Below, piece after piece: positions 1 to 5,479 of a stretch of 9,888 bases of DNA (positions within the stretch are counted from its first letter, which is position 1; the number at the start of each line of letters is the position of its first letter). The translations under genes were made by a program, and so were the position numbers. The notes beneath the pieces are model-generated. The model was given only the letters and a program-made list of their open reading frames with translations, made no database searches and was not told where the DNA came from. The DNA comes from Parcubacteria group bacterium (lineage in GTDB: Bacteria > Patescibacteriota > Minisyncoccia > Phycocordibacterales > GCA-002724975). The stretch covers positions 1 to 9,888 of the forward strand of contig PBQF01000078.1 in assembly GCA_002724975.1 (NCBI GenBank), in the 5' to 3' direction.

Positions 1-191
1 GTGAAATAGTTATATGCACCTGCCTTAATCGCTTTAACTACTGTTTCCGCCTCTTTAATAGATGATATCATAACTACTTCTATTTCCGGATATCTTTTTT
101 TTATTTTAGTAAGAGCGGTTATACCGTCCATTCCCGGAAGTTTAATATCCAGAAGTATTACAATTTTGTGTTTTGAATATGCAGATAAAAT
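1..191 (-). pseudogene. Response regulator receiver domain, N-terminally truncated remnant
   Basis: Read leftward from 191 to the window edge, the frame encodes the middle and later part of a CheY-like receiver domain. It has the strand-3 phosphoacceptor block LLDIKLPGMDG, then KRYPEIEVVMISS and an AIKAGAYNYF segment, all diagnostic of two-component response regulators. The Asp in LLD would be the phosphorylation site. An in-frame stop lies just upstream (192-194). No other minus-strand frame between 192 and 340 encodes the expected N-terminal acidic pocket, and no start codon is available, so roughly the first 45 residues are missing. The gene continues beyond position 1, so any output domain is unseen. 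Family recognition is confident. Calling it broken is inference from the missing N-terminus, which probably marks an old deletion or insertion junction near 190. Confidence 0.8.
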
Positions 192-256
192 TTAAATATA
201 AACCTAATTTTTCAATGAGTTACTGGCTTGAGTCCGGTTATCCCCAACCCCTCAAA

Positions 257-274
257 CTTGCCGTTCTTGCCGTT
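257..274. repeat. Short tandem repeat, 2 x 9 bp
   Basis: The nonamer CTTGCCGTT occurs twice back to back. It lies in the 192-434 stretch, where I see no convincing gene. The surroundings resemble non-coding or decayed sequence adjoining the truncated response regulator. Two copies alone do not indicate a function. Confidence 0.6.
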
Positions 275-423
275 TCTATGACACAAAATTCCCACAATTT
301 TTTAACTGCCAATATCCTTTTCTTGATAAGCCCAATTTGTGTTATCATCACGCATTAATTCTTATAGGAGCAGAAACGTGAAGCTGTTCCAACATCAGTC
401 TTCTGTTACAATCTAAATTGATT

Positions 424-428
424 AGGAG
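424..428 (+). promoter_or_regulatory. Shine-Dalgarno for the 64-residue protein
   Basis: AGGAG sits 6 bases before the ATG at 435. This is the main support for treating the short downstream frame as a real gene. Confidence 0.7.
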
Positions 429-434
429 ATCTTT

Positions 435-629
435 ATGCGTACAAATGTTGACTTAGAAGTTCTTAACAGAGTTCATCAAGAATTAAAGAGTTTGGAGACA
501 AAATGTCCATGTATGTACAATGAATTTGCACAGTTTATTAGAAAGAACAGAGATGCAGGATATAGAAATATTTGCAGAATGTGGATAGGAGAAGCTACTC
601 CTGAAAAACTAAAGGAATCGGCTGAATAA
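435..629 (+). CDS. Small hypothetical protein (64 aa)
   Basis: I do not recognise this protein. It has 64 residues and starts with ATG behind a well-placed AGGAG. The composition is ordinary for a soluble, mainly helical protein: an amphipathic stretch at residues 5-22 (DLEVLNRVHQELKSL) and a second at 28-50, with three cysteines (24, 26, 47) and a charged C-terminus. There is no signal peptide or membrane segment. It stands alone, with the truncated response regulator on its left and a convergent minus-strand pair on its right. A small regulatory or antitoxin-like protein would fit the size, but no motif supports that. The evidence that it is a gene is the ribosome site plus protein-like composition. 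Confidence 0.6.
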   Translation: MRTNVDLEVLNRVHQELKSLETKCPCMYNEFAQFIRKNRDAGYRNICRMWIGEATPEKLKESAE

Positions 630-704
630 ATTCCGGTGCGGGTAGCTTATAACCTAGTAGCTATGAGACTAAATGGTCGAACCAGATGACCTACTCCTCA
701 TCAT

Positions 705-1217
705 TCACTCATCACTCGGAGGACTTACTAATTCAATTTTATTAAGAAAATTTATAAGCTCATATTTTGTCTTAATAGGTAGTGGTGTCTTTGCTTTTGT
801 TATATATTGAGCTACTGCGTATGAGCAGTCCTCACCTACCCCTAGCAAATCTTCATTCAATAGGAACGAAGTATTATATTTCAACCCTTTCCTATACATT
901 GTTTTTAAGTAAATTTCTTTAAAAGCATAATCGTAATCTTCAGAGGACCCATCTCCATCAGATAAATGAAGGTCGTACTCAAGCACAAGCTCGTGCCATA
1001 TATCCTTACCTTGTTCGTTTTCCGCATACCATTTAAGCTCCTTGTGGTCGCCACCTTTAATGATTACAAACCACTCTGCGACTTTAGCATTAGTATGGAA
1101 AGTTTTTTCAATTCGCTCAGAAAAGCCGAGAGAAGACAAGGACGGTGGTCGAATATCTTCAATAAATTCATCATCTTTATCTTTAATTTCTTCAGAACAA
1201 TATGGACACTTTTTCAT
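705..1217 (-). CDS. Hypothetical protein with a half zinc-ribbon N-terminus (170 aa)
   Basis: Family not recognised. The first 13 residues (MKKCPYCSEEIKD) match the start of the gene just upstream, but here the second cysteine pair that would complete the zinc ribbon is absent and residues 14-25 are acidic instead. The rest (26-170) is a soluble acidic domain with several aromatic residues, notably WFVIIKGG (49-56), a conserved-looking KWYAENEQGKDIW region (62-74) and an acidic DGDGSSEDYDY loop (88-97). No catalytic motif is evident. The start lies 22 bases after the stop of the zinc-ribbon/Fis gene, so the two are probably cotranscribed. Only a weak GAGAG ribosome site precedes it. The lone CxxC suggests the N-terminus was acquired by partial duplication, or that metal binding would need dimerisation. 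Confidence 0.7.
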   Translation of the reverse strand: MKKCPYCSEEIKDKDDEFIEDIRPPSLSSLGFSERIEKTFHTNAKVAEWFVIIKGGDHKELKWYAENEQGKDIWHELVLEYDLHLSDGDGSSEDYDYAFKEIYLKTMYRKGLKYNTSFLLNEDLLGVGEDCSYAVAQYITKAKTPLPIKTKYELINFLNKIELVSPPSDE

Positions 1218-1239
1218 GCTTACTCTCGGAAAAAAATGA

Positions 1240-1644
1240 TCACAAGTTCTTTTTCCCTATCTTTTTTAATTTTTCCACCAATGTAGTTCTATTAAGACCA
1301 AGAAGCTGTGCGGCTTTATTTTTTACCCCATCAGTCTCTTCAAGAGCCGCAAGAACAAGTCCTTTTTCAATATCCTCTATCATTTGTTTTAAATCTAATC
1401 CAGTACCAGTCATCAAGTTAGGATCAATTGTAAAAGACCCGTCTCTACTTTTCCAAAGTCTGAAACATTGACCAAGTGCTTTTTCTAAGGCTTCATTTAC
1501 AGAACCTGAATCCAATTCAAACGAATCTTTAGAGGCGTGCTCATTTTTTTTATCCATACTACCTTCTTTTAACCAAGTAAGACAATGCCTGCATCTAATA
1601 GCTTCATCTTTAATTTCTTCGCAACAATATGGACATTCTTTCAT
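1240..1644 (-). CDS. Zinc-ribbon / Fis-type helix-turn-helix protein (134 aa)
   Basis: A probable small DNA-binding protein. Residues 4-21 form a complete zinc ribbon with paired cysteines at C4/C7 and C18/C21 in the familiar CPYC...CRHC arrangement. A polar linker follows. Residues 90-131 are a Fis-type helix-turn-helix (IEKGLVLAALEETDG, then AAQLLGLNRTTLVEKLKKIG), the fold found at the C-terminus of sigma-54-dependent NtrC-class activators. There is no AAA+ or receiver domain, so it cannot be an ordinary activator. It may bind DNA as a dimer like Fis. The start is supported by AGGAG with correct spacing. It precedes the 705-1217 gene in a probable two-gene unit. Domain calls are confident; the target is unknown. 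This zinc-ribbon plus Fis pairing could be a stand-alone regulator of the neighbouring protein. Confidence 0.8.
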   Translation of the reverse strand: MKECPYCCEEIKDEAIRCRHCLTWLKEGSMDKKNEHASKDSFELDSGSVNEALEKALGQCFRLWKSRDGSFTIDPNLMTGTGLDLKQMIEDIEKGLVLAALEETDGVKNKAAQLLGLNRTTLVEKLKKIGKKNL

Positions 1645-1663
1645 ACCGTACTCCTTTCTTCAT

Positions 1664-1729
1664 TCACACCACCAACCTCCCCGTGAACGCCCTCTGCATT
1701 AGGGCATTAAACAGGGCATCCAGTTTATT
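1664..1729 (-). pseudogene. HsdS (type I restriction specificity subunit) C-terminal remnant
   Basis: The minus-strand frame reads NKLDALFNALMQRAFTGR followed by LVV and a stop at 1664-1666. This resembles the C-terminal end of type I specificity subunits, which commonly finish with an LDALFxSLLxRAFxGEL-like helix. Only about 22 codons remain. They are preceded in frame by a TAG stop and have no start codon or target-recognition domains, so the fragment cannot be functional. It lies directly upstream of the zinc-ribbon/Fis gene. Identification rests on one short motif and is tentative. Confidence 0.45.
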
Positions 1730-1732
1730 CTA

Positions 1733-1849
1733 TTTAGCTTCTATCAGCACGATATTATACTCCTCCCCGATGCTAATATGCCAAGCACTTTTTGCTTCCA
1801 ACATCCTTCCCCCATCTGCCCTGAATATGCTATCCCAAAAATAAATAAA
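1733..1849 (-). pseudogene. Decayed coding-like segment, family unknown
   Basis: In the same minus-strand frame as the HsdS-like tail, but separated from it by a TAG stop, 39 codons read like protein: FWDSIFRADGGRMLEAK, then a SAWHISIGEEYNIVLIEAK end. An ATG at 1802-1804 would give a 24-residue peptide, and no other start is present in the frame. The composition differs from the random low-complexity frames around it, so I take it for a gene fragment rather than an intact gene. I cannot name the family. The other strand has an overlapping open frame (1629-1844) that looks like a shadow. Confidence 0.35.
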
Positions 1850-1879
1850 TTATTTCTATATGTATGGGCAAATCTGTCA
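1843..1879 (+). repeat. Repeat A: putative WYL-regulator operator copy upstream of ARPP-1
   Basis: This 37-bp element matches 4271-4307 at 34 of 37 positions. The perfectly shared core begins TATTTCTATATGTATGGGC and both copies end in TGTCA. It is in the same orientation in both places and lies 83 bases before the ARPP-1 start. Its right edge overlaps a candidate -35 hexamer. A shared regulatory site is the best explanation, since both copies are intergenic and both sit upstream of rightward genes. Confidence 0.75.
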
Positions 1880-1902
1880 TACCCAGGGTGTAAAAATATA
1901 TT
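1874..1902 (+). promoter_or_regulatory. Candidate sigma-70 promoter for the ARPP-1 unit
   Basis: CTGTCA (1874-1879; 4 of 6 to consensus) is followed after 17 bases by TATATT (1897-1902; 5 of 6). Transcription would begin near 1909, giving a leader of about 54 bases. The -35 hexamer is the right end of repeat A, so a protein bound to the repeat would block polymerase. Confidence 0.45.
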
Positions 1903-1943
1903 AAAAGATAAATATGTGTGTATTTATTTTATTAACTCTAATT

Positions 1944-1955
1944 AAAGGAGGAGGT
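1944..1955 (+). promoter_or_regulatory. Strong Shine-Dalgarno for ARPP-1
   Basis: AAAGGAGGAGGT ends 7 bases before the ATG at 1963. This is the strongest ribosome site in the window. It implies high translation when the unit is transcribed. Confidence 0.8.
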
Positions 1956-1962
1956 ATTTGAA

Positions 1963-2943
1963 ATGAATAAAACAATAACTGACTATTTAACGGCAATTGA
2001 GTTTGGCGAGGTACAACAGTTTAAAAATATGGCAGTGATACCGCTCTTTTCAAAAACAAATGGAGGCTTAAATTATCTTACTATGAAGGAAGCCCTTGAT
2101 AAGAGTTTATTGACTGTAAAAGAAATCGACAAAGATGGTTCTGTTCCAGAGCTGAAAGTTAAAAATAAAGCCAAGATTCCTATCTTCTTGCTTGACGGCG
2201 AGGAACTTATCGGGGCTAAACAAAACAGGGTGCTTAACACCTCAATTCTACTAAAAGCTAAATGCGAAACTATTATCTCAGTTAGCTGTACTGAGCAAGG
2301 AAGGTGGTCATATATGTCAGATGAATTTCATGATTCAGGCCTTGTCATGTCAAATAAAGCTCGAAAACTAAAGTCGCGCTCTGTAGCTAAATCATTAAAA
2401 TCATCTATGGAATTTTCAGCTGATCAGAGTGAAGTCTGGGATGGTATAGAAGAACTTTCTAAAGATGCCGAAGTTCAATCACCTACCAATTCCATGAAAG
2501 ATGTATTTGAGTCAAAAAAAGAGGACCTTGAGGAGTATCTTAAAGCATTTAAATGCCTTGCCACTCAGACTGGTGTAATAGTATTCATCAATGGAAAAGT
2601 CGAAGGGTTTGACATTATTTCATTAAATTCTGCTTATAAAGATATTCATCCTAAATTATTGAAGAGCTATGCGATTGACTCAATATTAGATAGAAAAGGA
2701 AAAAACGGTAAACAGACTGTTGATAAGGCAAAAATGTTTATCAATAAAGCCATAAAATGTAGAGGGAAGAAATATGACTCCAAAGGTCTTGGATCGGATT
2801 ACCGTTTCGATGCGAATATGACTGTAGGTTCCGCACTCGTATATTCCGGAAAAGTCATACATACAGCTTTTTTTAAGATAAGTGAATCTGAAAAAGTGGG
2901 ACATATTTCTGATTTAGGAAGTCGTAAAAGATATAGAATGTAA
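1963..2943 (+). CDS. ARPP-1 / DUF6569 family protein (326 aa)
   Basis: Recognised as the ARPP-1 (DUF6569) family, named for genomic association with ADP-ribosylglycohydrolases and rhodanese-phosphatase superfamily proteins. Its biochemical activity is not established. Hallmarks in order are YLTMKEALDKSLLTVKEI (38-55), GSVPELKVKN (59-68), the signature LLDGEELIGAKQNRVLNT (76-93), the segment VSCTEQGRWSY (107-117), SADQSEVWDGI (152-162), PTNSMKDVFESKKEDLEEYL (174-193) and KLLKSYAIDSIL (231-242). The conserved polar residues GEE, KQNR and C109/EQGRW suggest a ligand- or nucleotide-binding pocket. Length is complete for the family. No signal peptide is present, so it should be cytoplasmic. It has its own promoter region bearing repeat A and is followed 79 bases later by a small membrane protein. 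No ADP-ribosylglycohydrolase gene is visible here, unlike the family's typical context. Confidence 0.88.
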   Translation: MNKTITDYLTAIEFGEVQQFKNMAVIPLFSKTNGGLNYLTMKEALDKSLLTVKEIDKDGSVPELKVKNKAKIPIFLLDGEELIGAKQNRVLNTSILLKAKCETIISVSCTEQGRWSYMSDEFHDSGLVMSNKARKLKSRSVAKSLKSSMEFSADQSEVWDGIEELSKDAEVQSPTNSMKDVFESKKEDLEEYLKAFKCLATQTGVIVFINGKVEGFDIISLNSAYKDIHPKLLKSYAIDSILDRKGKNGKQTVDKAKMFINKAIKCRGKKYDSKGLGSDYRFDANMTVGSALVYSGKVIHTAFFKISESEKVGHISDLGSRKRYRM

Positions 2944-3022
2944 CAGTGATTTGCTGTGTTGGCTTATTTGCCGCAAAGTGCATCCAACAATTGAAAATTA
3001 TTAAAAGAAAGGTGTGTAATAA

Positions 3023-3247
3023 ATGCAGTCAAAAAGAGAATCATTGATGGAAACAGGATTGAACGTTGGAAGTGGATTTCTGATCGCTTGGATTATGACC
3101 ATCACGGTACTTCCATTATTTGGTCTACATACAACCATAAATGAAAGTTTTCAAATAACTTTAATTTACACATTGGTTTCTATCCTCAGAGGATATCTAT
3201 GGAGAAGATACTTCAATAACATGGCTACGCGTAGAATTGAAGTGTAA
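3023..3247 (+). CDS. DUF7220-like small membrane protein (74 aa)
   Basis: A short protein with two hydrophobic helices, about residues 14-34 (including AWIMTITVLPLFGL) and 42-60 (FQITLIYTLVSILRGYLWRR), ending in a basic tail. The arrangement 'MQSKRESLMET, helix, LPLFGL, short loop, IYTLVSILRGYLWRRYF' matches DUF7220 proteins, which I know mainly from phages and prophages, where the second helix typically ends in SxxRSYxxRR. The positive-inside rule places both ends in the cytoplasm. A ribosome site (GAAAGG) lies about 10 bases before the ATG. It follows the ARPP-1 gene in the same direction and ends 11 bases before the stop of the convergent WYL gene. Function is unknown. A phage-type gene here supports an accessory or mobile origin. 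Confidence 0.75.
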   Translation: MQSKRESLMETGLNVGSGFLIAWIMTITVLPLFGLHTTINESFQITLIYTLVSILRGYLWRRYFNNMATRRIEV

Positions 3248-3258
3248 GGTGAGGTTTT

Positions 3259-4254
3259 TTATTTGTAGATTTTCCTACTGGCTTCTAAATCAGTAATTAT
3301 TTCTTTTCTTAATTTCGTGGGCTTCAGAACCTTTGCTTCAAAGCCGTAAGATAACACCCATCTCTTAACGTCATCCCAGCCGGAGGTCTTCAGTTCAAGA
3401 ATGATTGAACCATCTCTTTTCTTAGTGATCTTCTGATCATGTGCCCACTTTCTCTCTCTTATATACCTGGCTTGATCAGCAGAAAACCATATCTTGACTT
3501 GTATAGGATCACCATACACAATATCAAAAGCTGCGTTTAATCTTTCCTCAGGATTGAATTCCTTGGGATACTTGAATGATGCATCCGTAATTTTCAATTC
3601 CTCAATTCTTTCTACAGCCAATGTTCTGATTTCTTTGAATCTAGTAACATTCACAAAAATATATAGTCCACCCTTATTTTCAAAAAAATGAAGCGGGTCA
3701 ATCTTGAAATTCTTAATCTTATCATCGTAGAACGAATGATATTTCACGTAACAGGTCTTCTGTTTTAGCATGGCATCAGTTAAAGAATCTATTATCTCTT
3801 CTTTACCGGAATAATCTTTTGCAAATTTTGAAGAAGTAATAAATAGGGTTTTAATTTTATTAAATTGCATTAACATGTTTGCAGGAACCAAAGTCTCCAT
3901 CTTTTTAAATGCTGAATTAATGGTTCTTTCAATCCCAGTTCCCTTGTAAATCTTTTCCTCTCCCTTGAGAAGATATAAGGAAATCACTTCAGAAAGAGTC
4001 ATGTTCATTACGGGAGACTGCATAGCTTTATATTTATTTAAATAGGTTTCTTCCAGCTTCCATCGTTTTTTCTTTTCAAGAGGTAGCTTATCGTCATAAA
4101 CAGGAAATCCCAGTTCTTCTACAATATCAATCCAGCGGTAGACTGATCTCCTGTCGATATTTAGATTCTCAGATATGGTTTTAAGAGTAGTTCCCCCGGG
4201 TTTGCTTAGAAGTTCAAGCAGTTTGAAAAGTTTTATTAGATTTGCGCCTCTCAT
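3259..4254 (-). CDS. WYL-domain transcriptional regulator (331 aa)
   Basis: A HTH-WYL-WCX regulator of the YafY/DeoR-like type. Residues 5-48 are a winged helix-turn-helix: LIKLFKLLELLSKPGGTTL, then SENLNIDRRSVYRWIDIVEE as the recognition region. The WYL domain spans about 160-225, with FKIDPLHFFENKGGLYIFV (183-201) as its core; Leu-Tyr-Ile stands where many members have Trp-Tyr-Leu. The C-terminal WCX extension covers about 250-328 (IQVKIWFSADQARYIRERKW, then LKTSGWDDVKRWVLSYG). The start is supported by AGGAA 6 bases upstream. It is divergent from the seven-gene operon and convergent with the ARPP-1 unit. Repeat B lies immediately upstream of its start, which fits autorepression. BrxR and CapW are related WYL regulators that repress BREX and CBASS defence loci; a similar role is inferred here, with the inducing ligand unknown. 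Confidence 0.9.
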   Translation of the reverse strand: MRGANLIKLFKLLELLSKPGGTTLKTISENLNIDRRSVYRWIDIVEELGFPVYDDKLPLEKKKRWKLEETYLNKYKAMQSPVMNMTLSEVISLYLLKGEEKIYKGTGIERTINSAFKKMETLVPANMLMQFNKIKTLFITSSKFAKDYSGKEEIIDSLTDAMLKQKTCYVKYHSFYDDKIKNFKIDPLHFFENKGGLYIFVNVTRFKEIRTLAVERIEELKITDASFKYPKEFNPEERLNAAFDIVYGDPIQVKIWFSADQARYIRERKWAHDQKITKKRDGSIILELKTSGWDDVKRWVLSYGFEAKVLKPTKLRKEIITDLEASRKIYK

Positions 4255-4270
4255 TTCATATTCCTAAAAA

Positions 4271-4307
4271 AAATAAACTATTTCTATATGTATGGGCAAA
4301 AGTGTCA
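4271..4307 (+). repeat. Repeat B: putative WYL-regulator operator in the divergent region
   Basis: Second copy of the 37-bp element (34 of 37 identical to 1843-1879), in the same orientation. It starts 17 bases from the WYL start codon and ends 93 bases before the ATG of the rightward operon. Read on the minus strand, its end supplies GTGACA, a possible -35 for the WYL gene itself. A single site could therefore control both directions. Confidence 0.75.
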
Positions 4308-4329
4308 CTGTTGTGGATTACTCTATGGT
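4302..4329 (+). promoter_or_regulatory. Candidate promoter for the seven-gene operon
   Basis: GTGTCA (4302-4307) is followed after 16 bases by TATGGT (4324-4329; 4 of 6 to consensus). The -35 is again the right edge of the 37-bp repeat, as at the ARPP-1 promoter. The hexamers are weak, which would suit a promoter held off by a repressor. The predicted leader is about 65 bases. Confidence 0.35.
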
Positions 4330-4355
4330 AACAATCAACTCATGAGGAATCAATT

Positions 4356-4388
4356 ATGAATAGAAAAAGCAGAAGAAATAAAGCTTGA
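4356..4388 (+). CDS. Possible 10-residue leader peptide
   Basis: A tiny frame, MNRKSRRNKA, begins with ATG behind GAGGAAT (4344-4350) and ends 12 bases before the first operon gene. It is strongly basic. It could be a translated leader coupling translation to the next gene, or chance. Nothing else supports it. Confidence 0.2.
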   Translation: MNRKSRRNKA

Positions 4389-4400
4389 AAAATAGAGGTG

Positions 4401-4904
4401 ATGTGTTTAATTCCGAAAAACTTTGTACAGAAAGCATTTTATCGATGGCTTTGCCTAAACCGCAAAAATTTTACCCATCAACCAAGAATTGTTTTAAAGC
4501 GCAAAGACTTTTTTATATTGCAGTTTTCCGGGATAGCTCAACAGATTAAATGTTTTATCAGCAAATCGGGTGCTTTTGAAATTCATGCGGAATATCAAAA
4601 AGAATATTGGGATATTATTGAGGAATTTGATGTATTTGAAACTCGTACACCTGATGGTCGTTACTATTGCCGATTATGCTTGCCAGAATATAAAGAACAA
4701 TTCTCCTCAAGAAAAGAGTTATGGGGAAAACACTGTTTTGAACCTTTATTGAAATGGACTAAAGAGAATTTTAAAGAATCATACTGGTTATTCCTGTTAC
4801 ATACAAAAGGAGGGTCAACAACTGCACTTATTAGAGAAGAGGAAGAATTAGCTGTCATCAAAAATCAGAAAGACTTTTTAACAGCTTTTCCAGTTTTAAA
4901 ATAA
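4401..4904 (+). CDS. Hypothetical protein, first gene of the operon (167 aa)
   Basis: Not recognised. I prefer ATG 4401 over the GTG directly before it (4398), though the GAGGTG overlapping that GTG lies unusually close to either start. The N-terminus is basic and aromatic (residues 6-35, including KAFYRWLCLNRKNF). Then comes a beta-rich region around 37-65 (DFFILQFSG, IKCFISKSGAFEIHAEY), a DGRYYCRLC segment with C90/C93 and a third cysteine at 112, and a helix LLKWTKENFKESYWLFLL (116-133). An acidic stretch REEEEL follows near the end. The cysteines are too few for a classic zinc finger. There is no signal peptide or clear membrane helix. Its position directly behind the regulated promoter suggests it is an integral part of the system, perhaps a sensor or small effector partner; that is inference. 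Confidence 0.7.
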   Translation: MCLIPKNFVQKAFYRWLCLNRKNFTHQPRIVLKRKDFFILQFSGIAQQIKCFISKSGAFEIHAEYQKEYWDIIEEFDVFETRTPDGRYYCRLCLPEYKEQFSSRKELWGKHCFEPLLKWTKENFKESYWLFLLHTKGGSTTALIREEEELAVIKNQKDFLTAFPVLK

Positions 4905-4938
4905 CAGGGGTAGGTAAGCTTGAATAAAAACATCATTT

Positions 4939-5451
4939 ATGAAACAACCAAAGATTAAAGTTGTCGGTATAGGGGGATGTGGAAACAGCATTGTCGAATA
5001 TTTAGTAAAATCTGATTTTAATGGTGCTGATTTTGCTTCTGTCGATGCGGACAAAGAGGATGTTAAATATAAAAAAAGGATTGAAAGTATATTAAAAGAA
5101 GTCGATGTTTTGTTTCTCATTGCAGGCATGGGAGGCTTGACTGGAACAAGAGTAACTCCCAGCATTGCTAAACTGGCTAAGGAAAGAGGTATATATACAT
5201 CTGCAATAGTAACAATGCCAATGGAAATGGAAGGGAAAGAGCGGATAGAAATTGCAGAAAAAGGGATATTGGAGTTACGAAGCCATGTTAATTCATTAAT
5301 TGAATTGCCTAATACATTTAATTTCTCATGCAAATTGATAAAGGATATTCCATTGAATGATTTATTTTGTGTTGTTAACCATATGGCTTCAGGAGTTATT
5401 CGGAGCTTGGTTGTTCCAATTAAGACTTTGTATTGTACAAGTTTTAAATAA
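4939..5451 (+). CDS. Miniature FtsZ/tubulin-like GTPase (170 aa)
   Basis: Clear FtsZ-superfamily GTPase fold. The T1 nucleotide loop is VVGIGGCGNSIVEYL (8-22), and strand 2 is FASVDADKEDV (32-42). The tubulin signature appears as AGMGGLTGTR (62-71), where FtsZ normally has GGGTGTG, so one signature glycine is Leu and the last is Arg. Further family blocks are IVTMPMEMEGKERIEIAEKG (90-109) and LIELPN (120-125), matching the FtsZ IPN loop, then a helix-7-like segment to about 157. The protein is about half FtsZ length. It lacks the T3 loop region, the T7 NxDxxD catalytic loop and the whole C-terminal domain, so it should not hydrolyse GTP by the usual filament interface. An in-frame stop at 4921 fixes the start at 4939; no good ribosome site is visible. 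It may bind GTP or GDP as a switch. A decayed full-length FtsZ paralogue is the alternative. Confidence 0.85.
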   Translation: MKQPKIKVVGIGGCGNSIVEYLVKSDFNGADFASVDADKEDVKYKKRIESILKEVDVLFLIAGMGGLTGTRVTPSIAKLAKERGIYTSAIVTMPMEMEGKERIEIAEKGILELRSHVNSLIELPNTFNFSCKLIKDIPLNDLFCVVNHMASGVIRSLVVPIKTLYCTSFK

Positions 5452-5479
5452 AATAAAAAGCACTAAATAAATATATAAT

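Noticed and set aside
173..358. Open frame of 61 codons on the plus strand
   Set aside because: No ribosome site, overlaps the minus-strand receiver-domain remnant at its start, and the translation has no family character. Probably non-coding, like the other frames in 192-434.
630..704. Short inverted segments between convergent genes (TAGCT...AGCTA; GGTC...GACC), considered as a terminator or tRNA-like structure
   Set aside because: Stems of 4-5 bp without a T-run and no tRNA arms or anticodon pattern; not enough to call.
966..1471. Three plus-strand open frames overlapping the minus-strand zinc-ribbon pair
   Set aside because: They are antisense shadows of recognisable minus-strand genes, rich in Phe/Ser/Leu, without ribosome sites.
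1629..1844. Plus-strand open frame of 71 codons
   Set aside because: The minus strand over the same bases gives more protein-like sequence, including an HsdS-like tail. The plus frame has no ribosome site and starts inside the zinc-ribbon gene.
2957..2989. Inverted repeat TGTTGG / CCAACA after the ARPP-1 gene, considered as a terminator
   Set aside because: The 6-bp stem has a 21-base loop and no following T-run, so it is unlikely to terminate transcription. Kept only as a note.
4896..5333. 145-codon minus-strand frame
   Set aside because: Lies antisense to the FtsZ-like GTPase, whose motifs establish the plus strand as coding.
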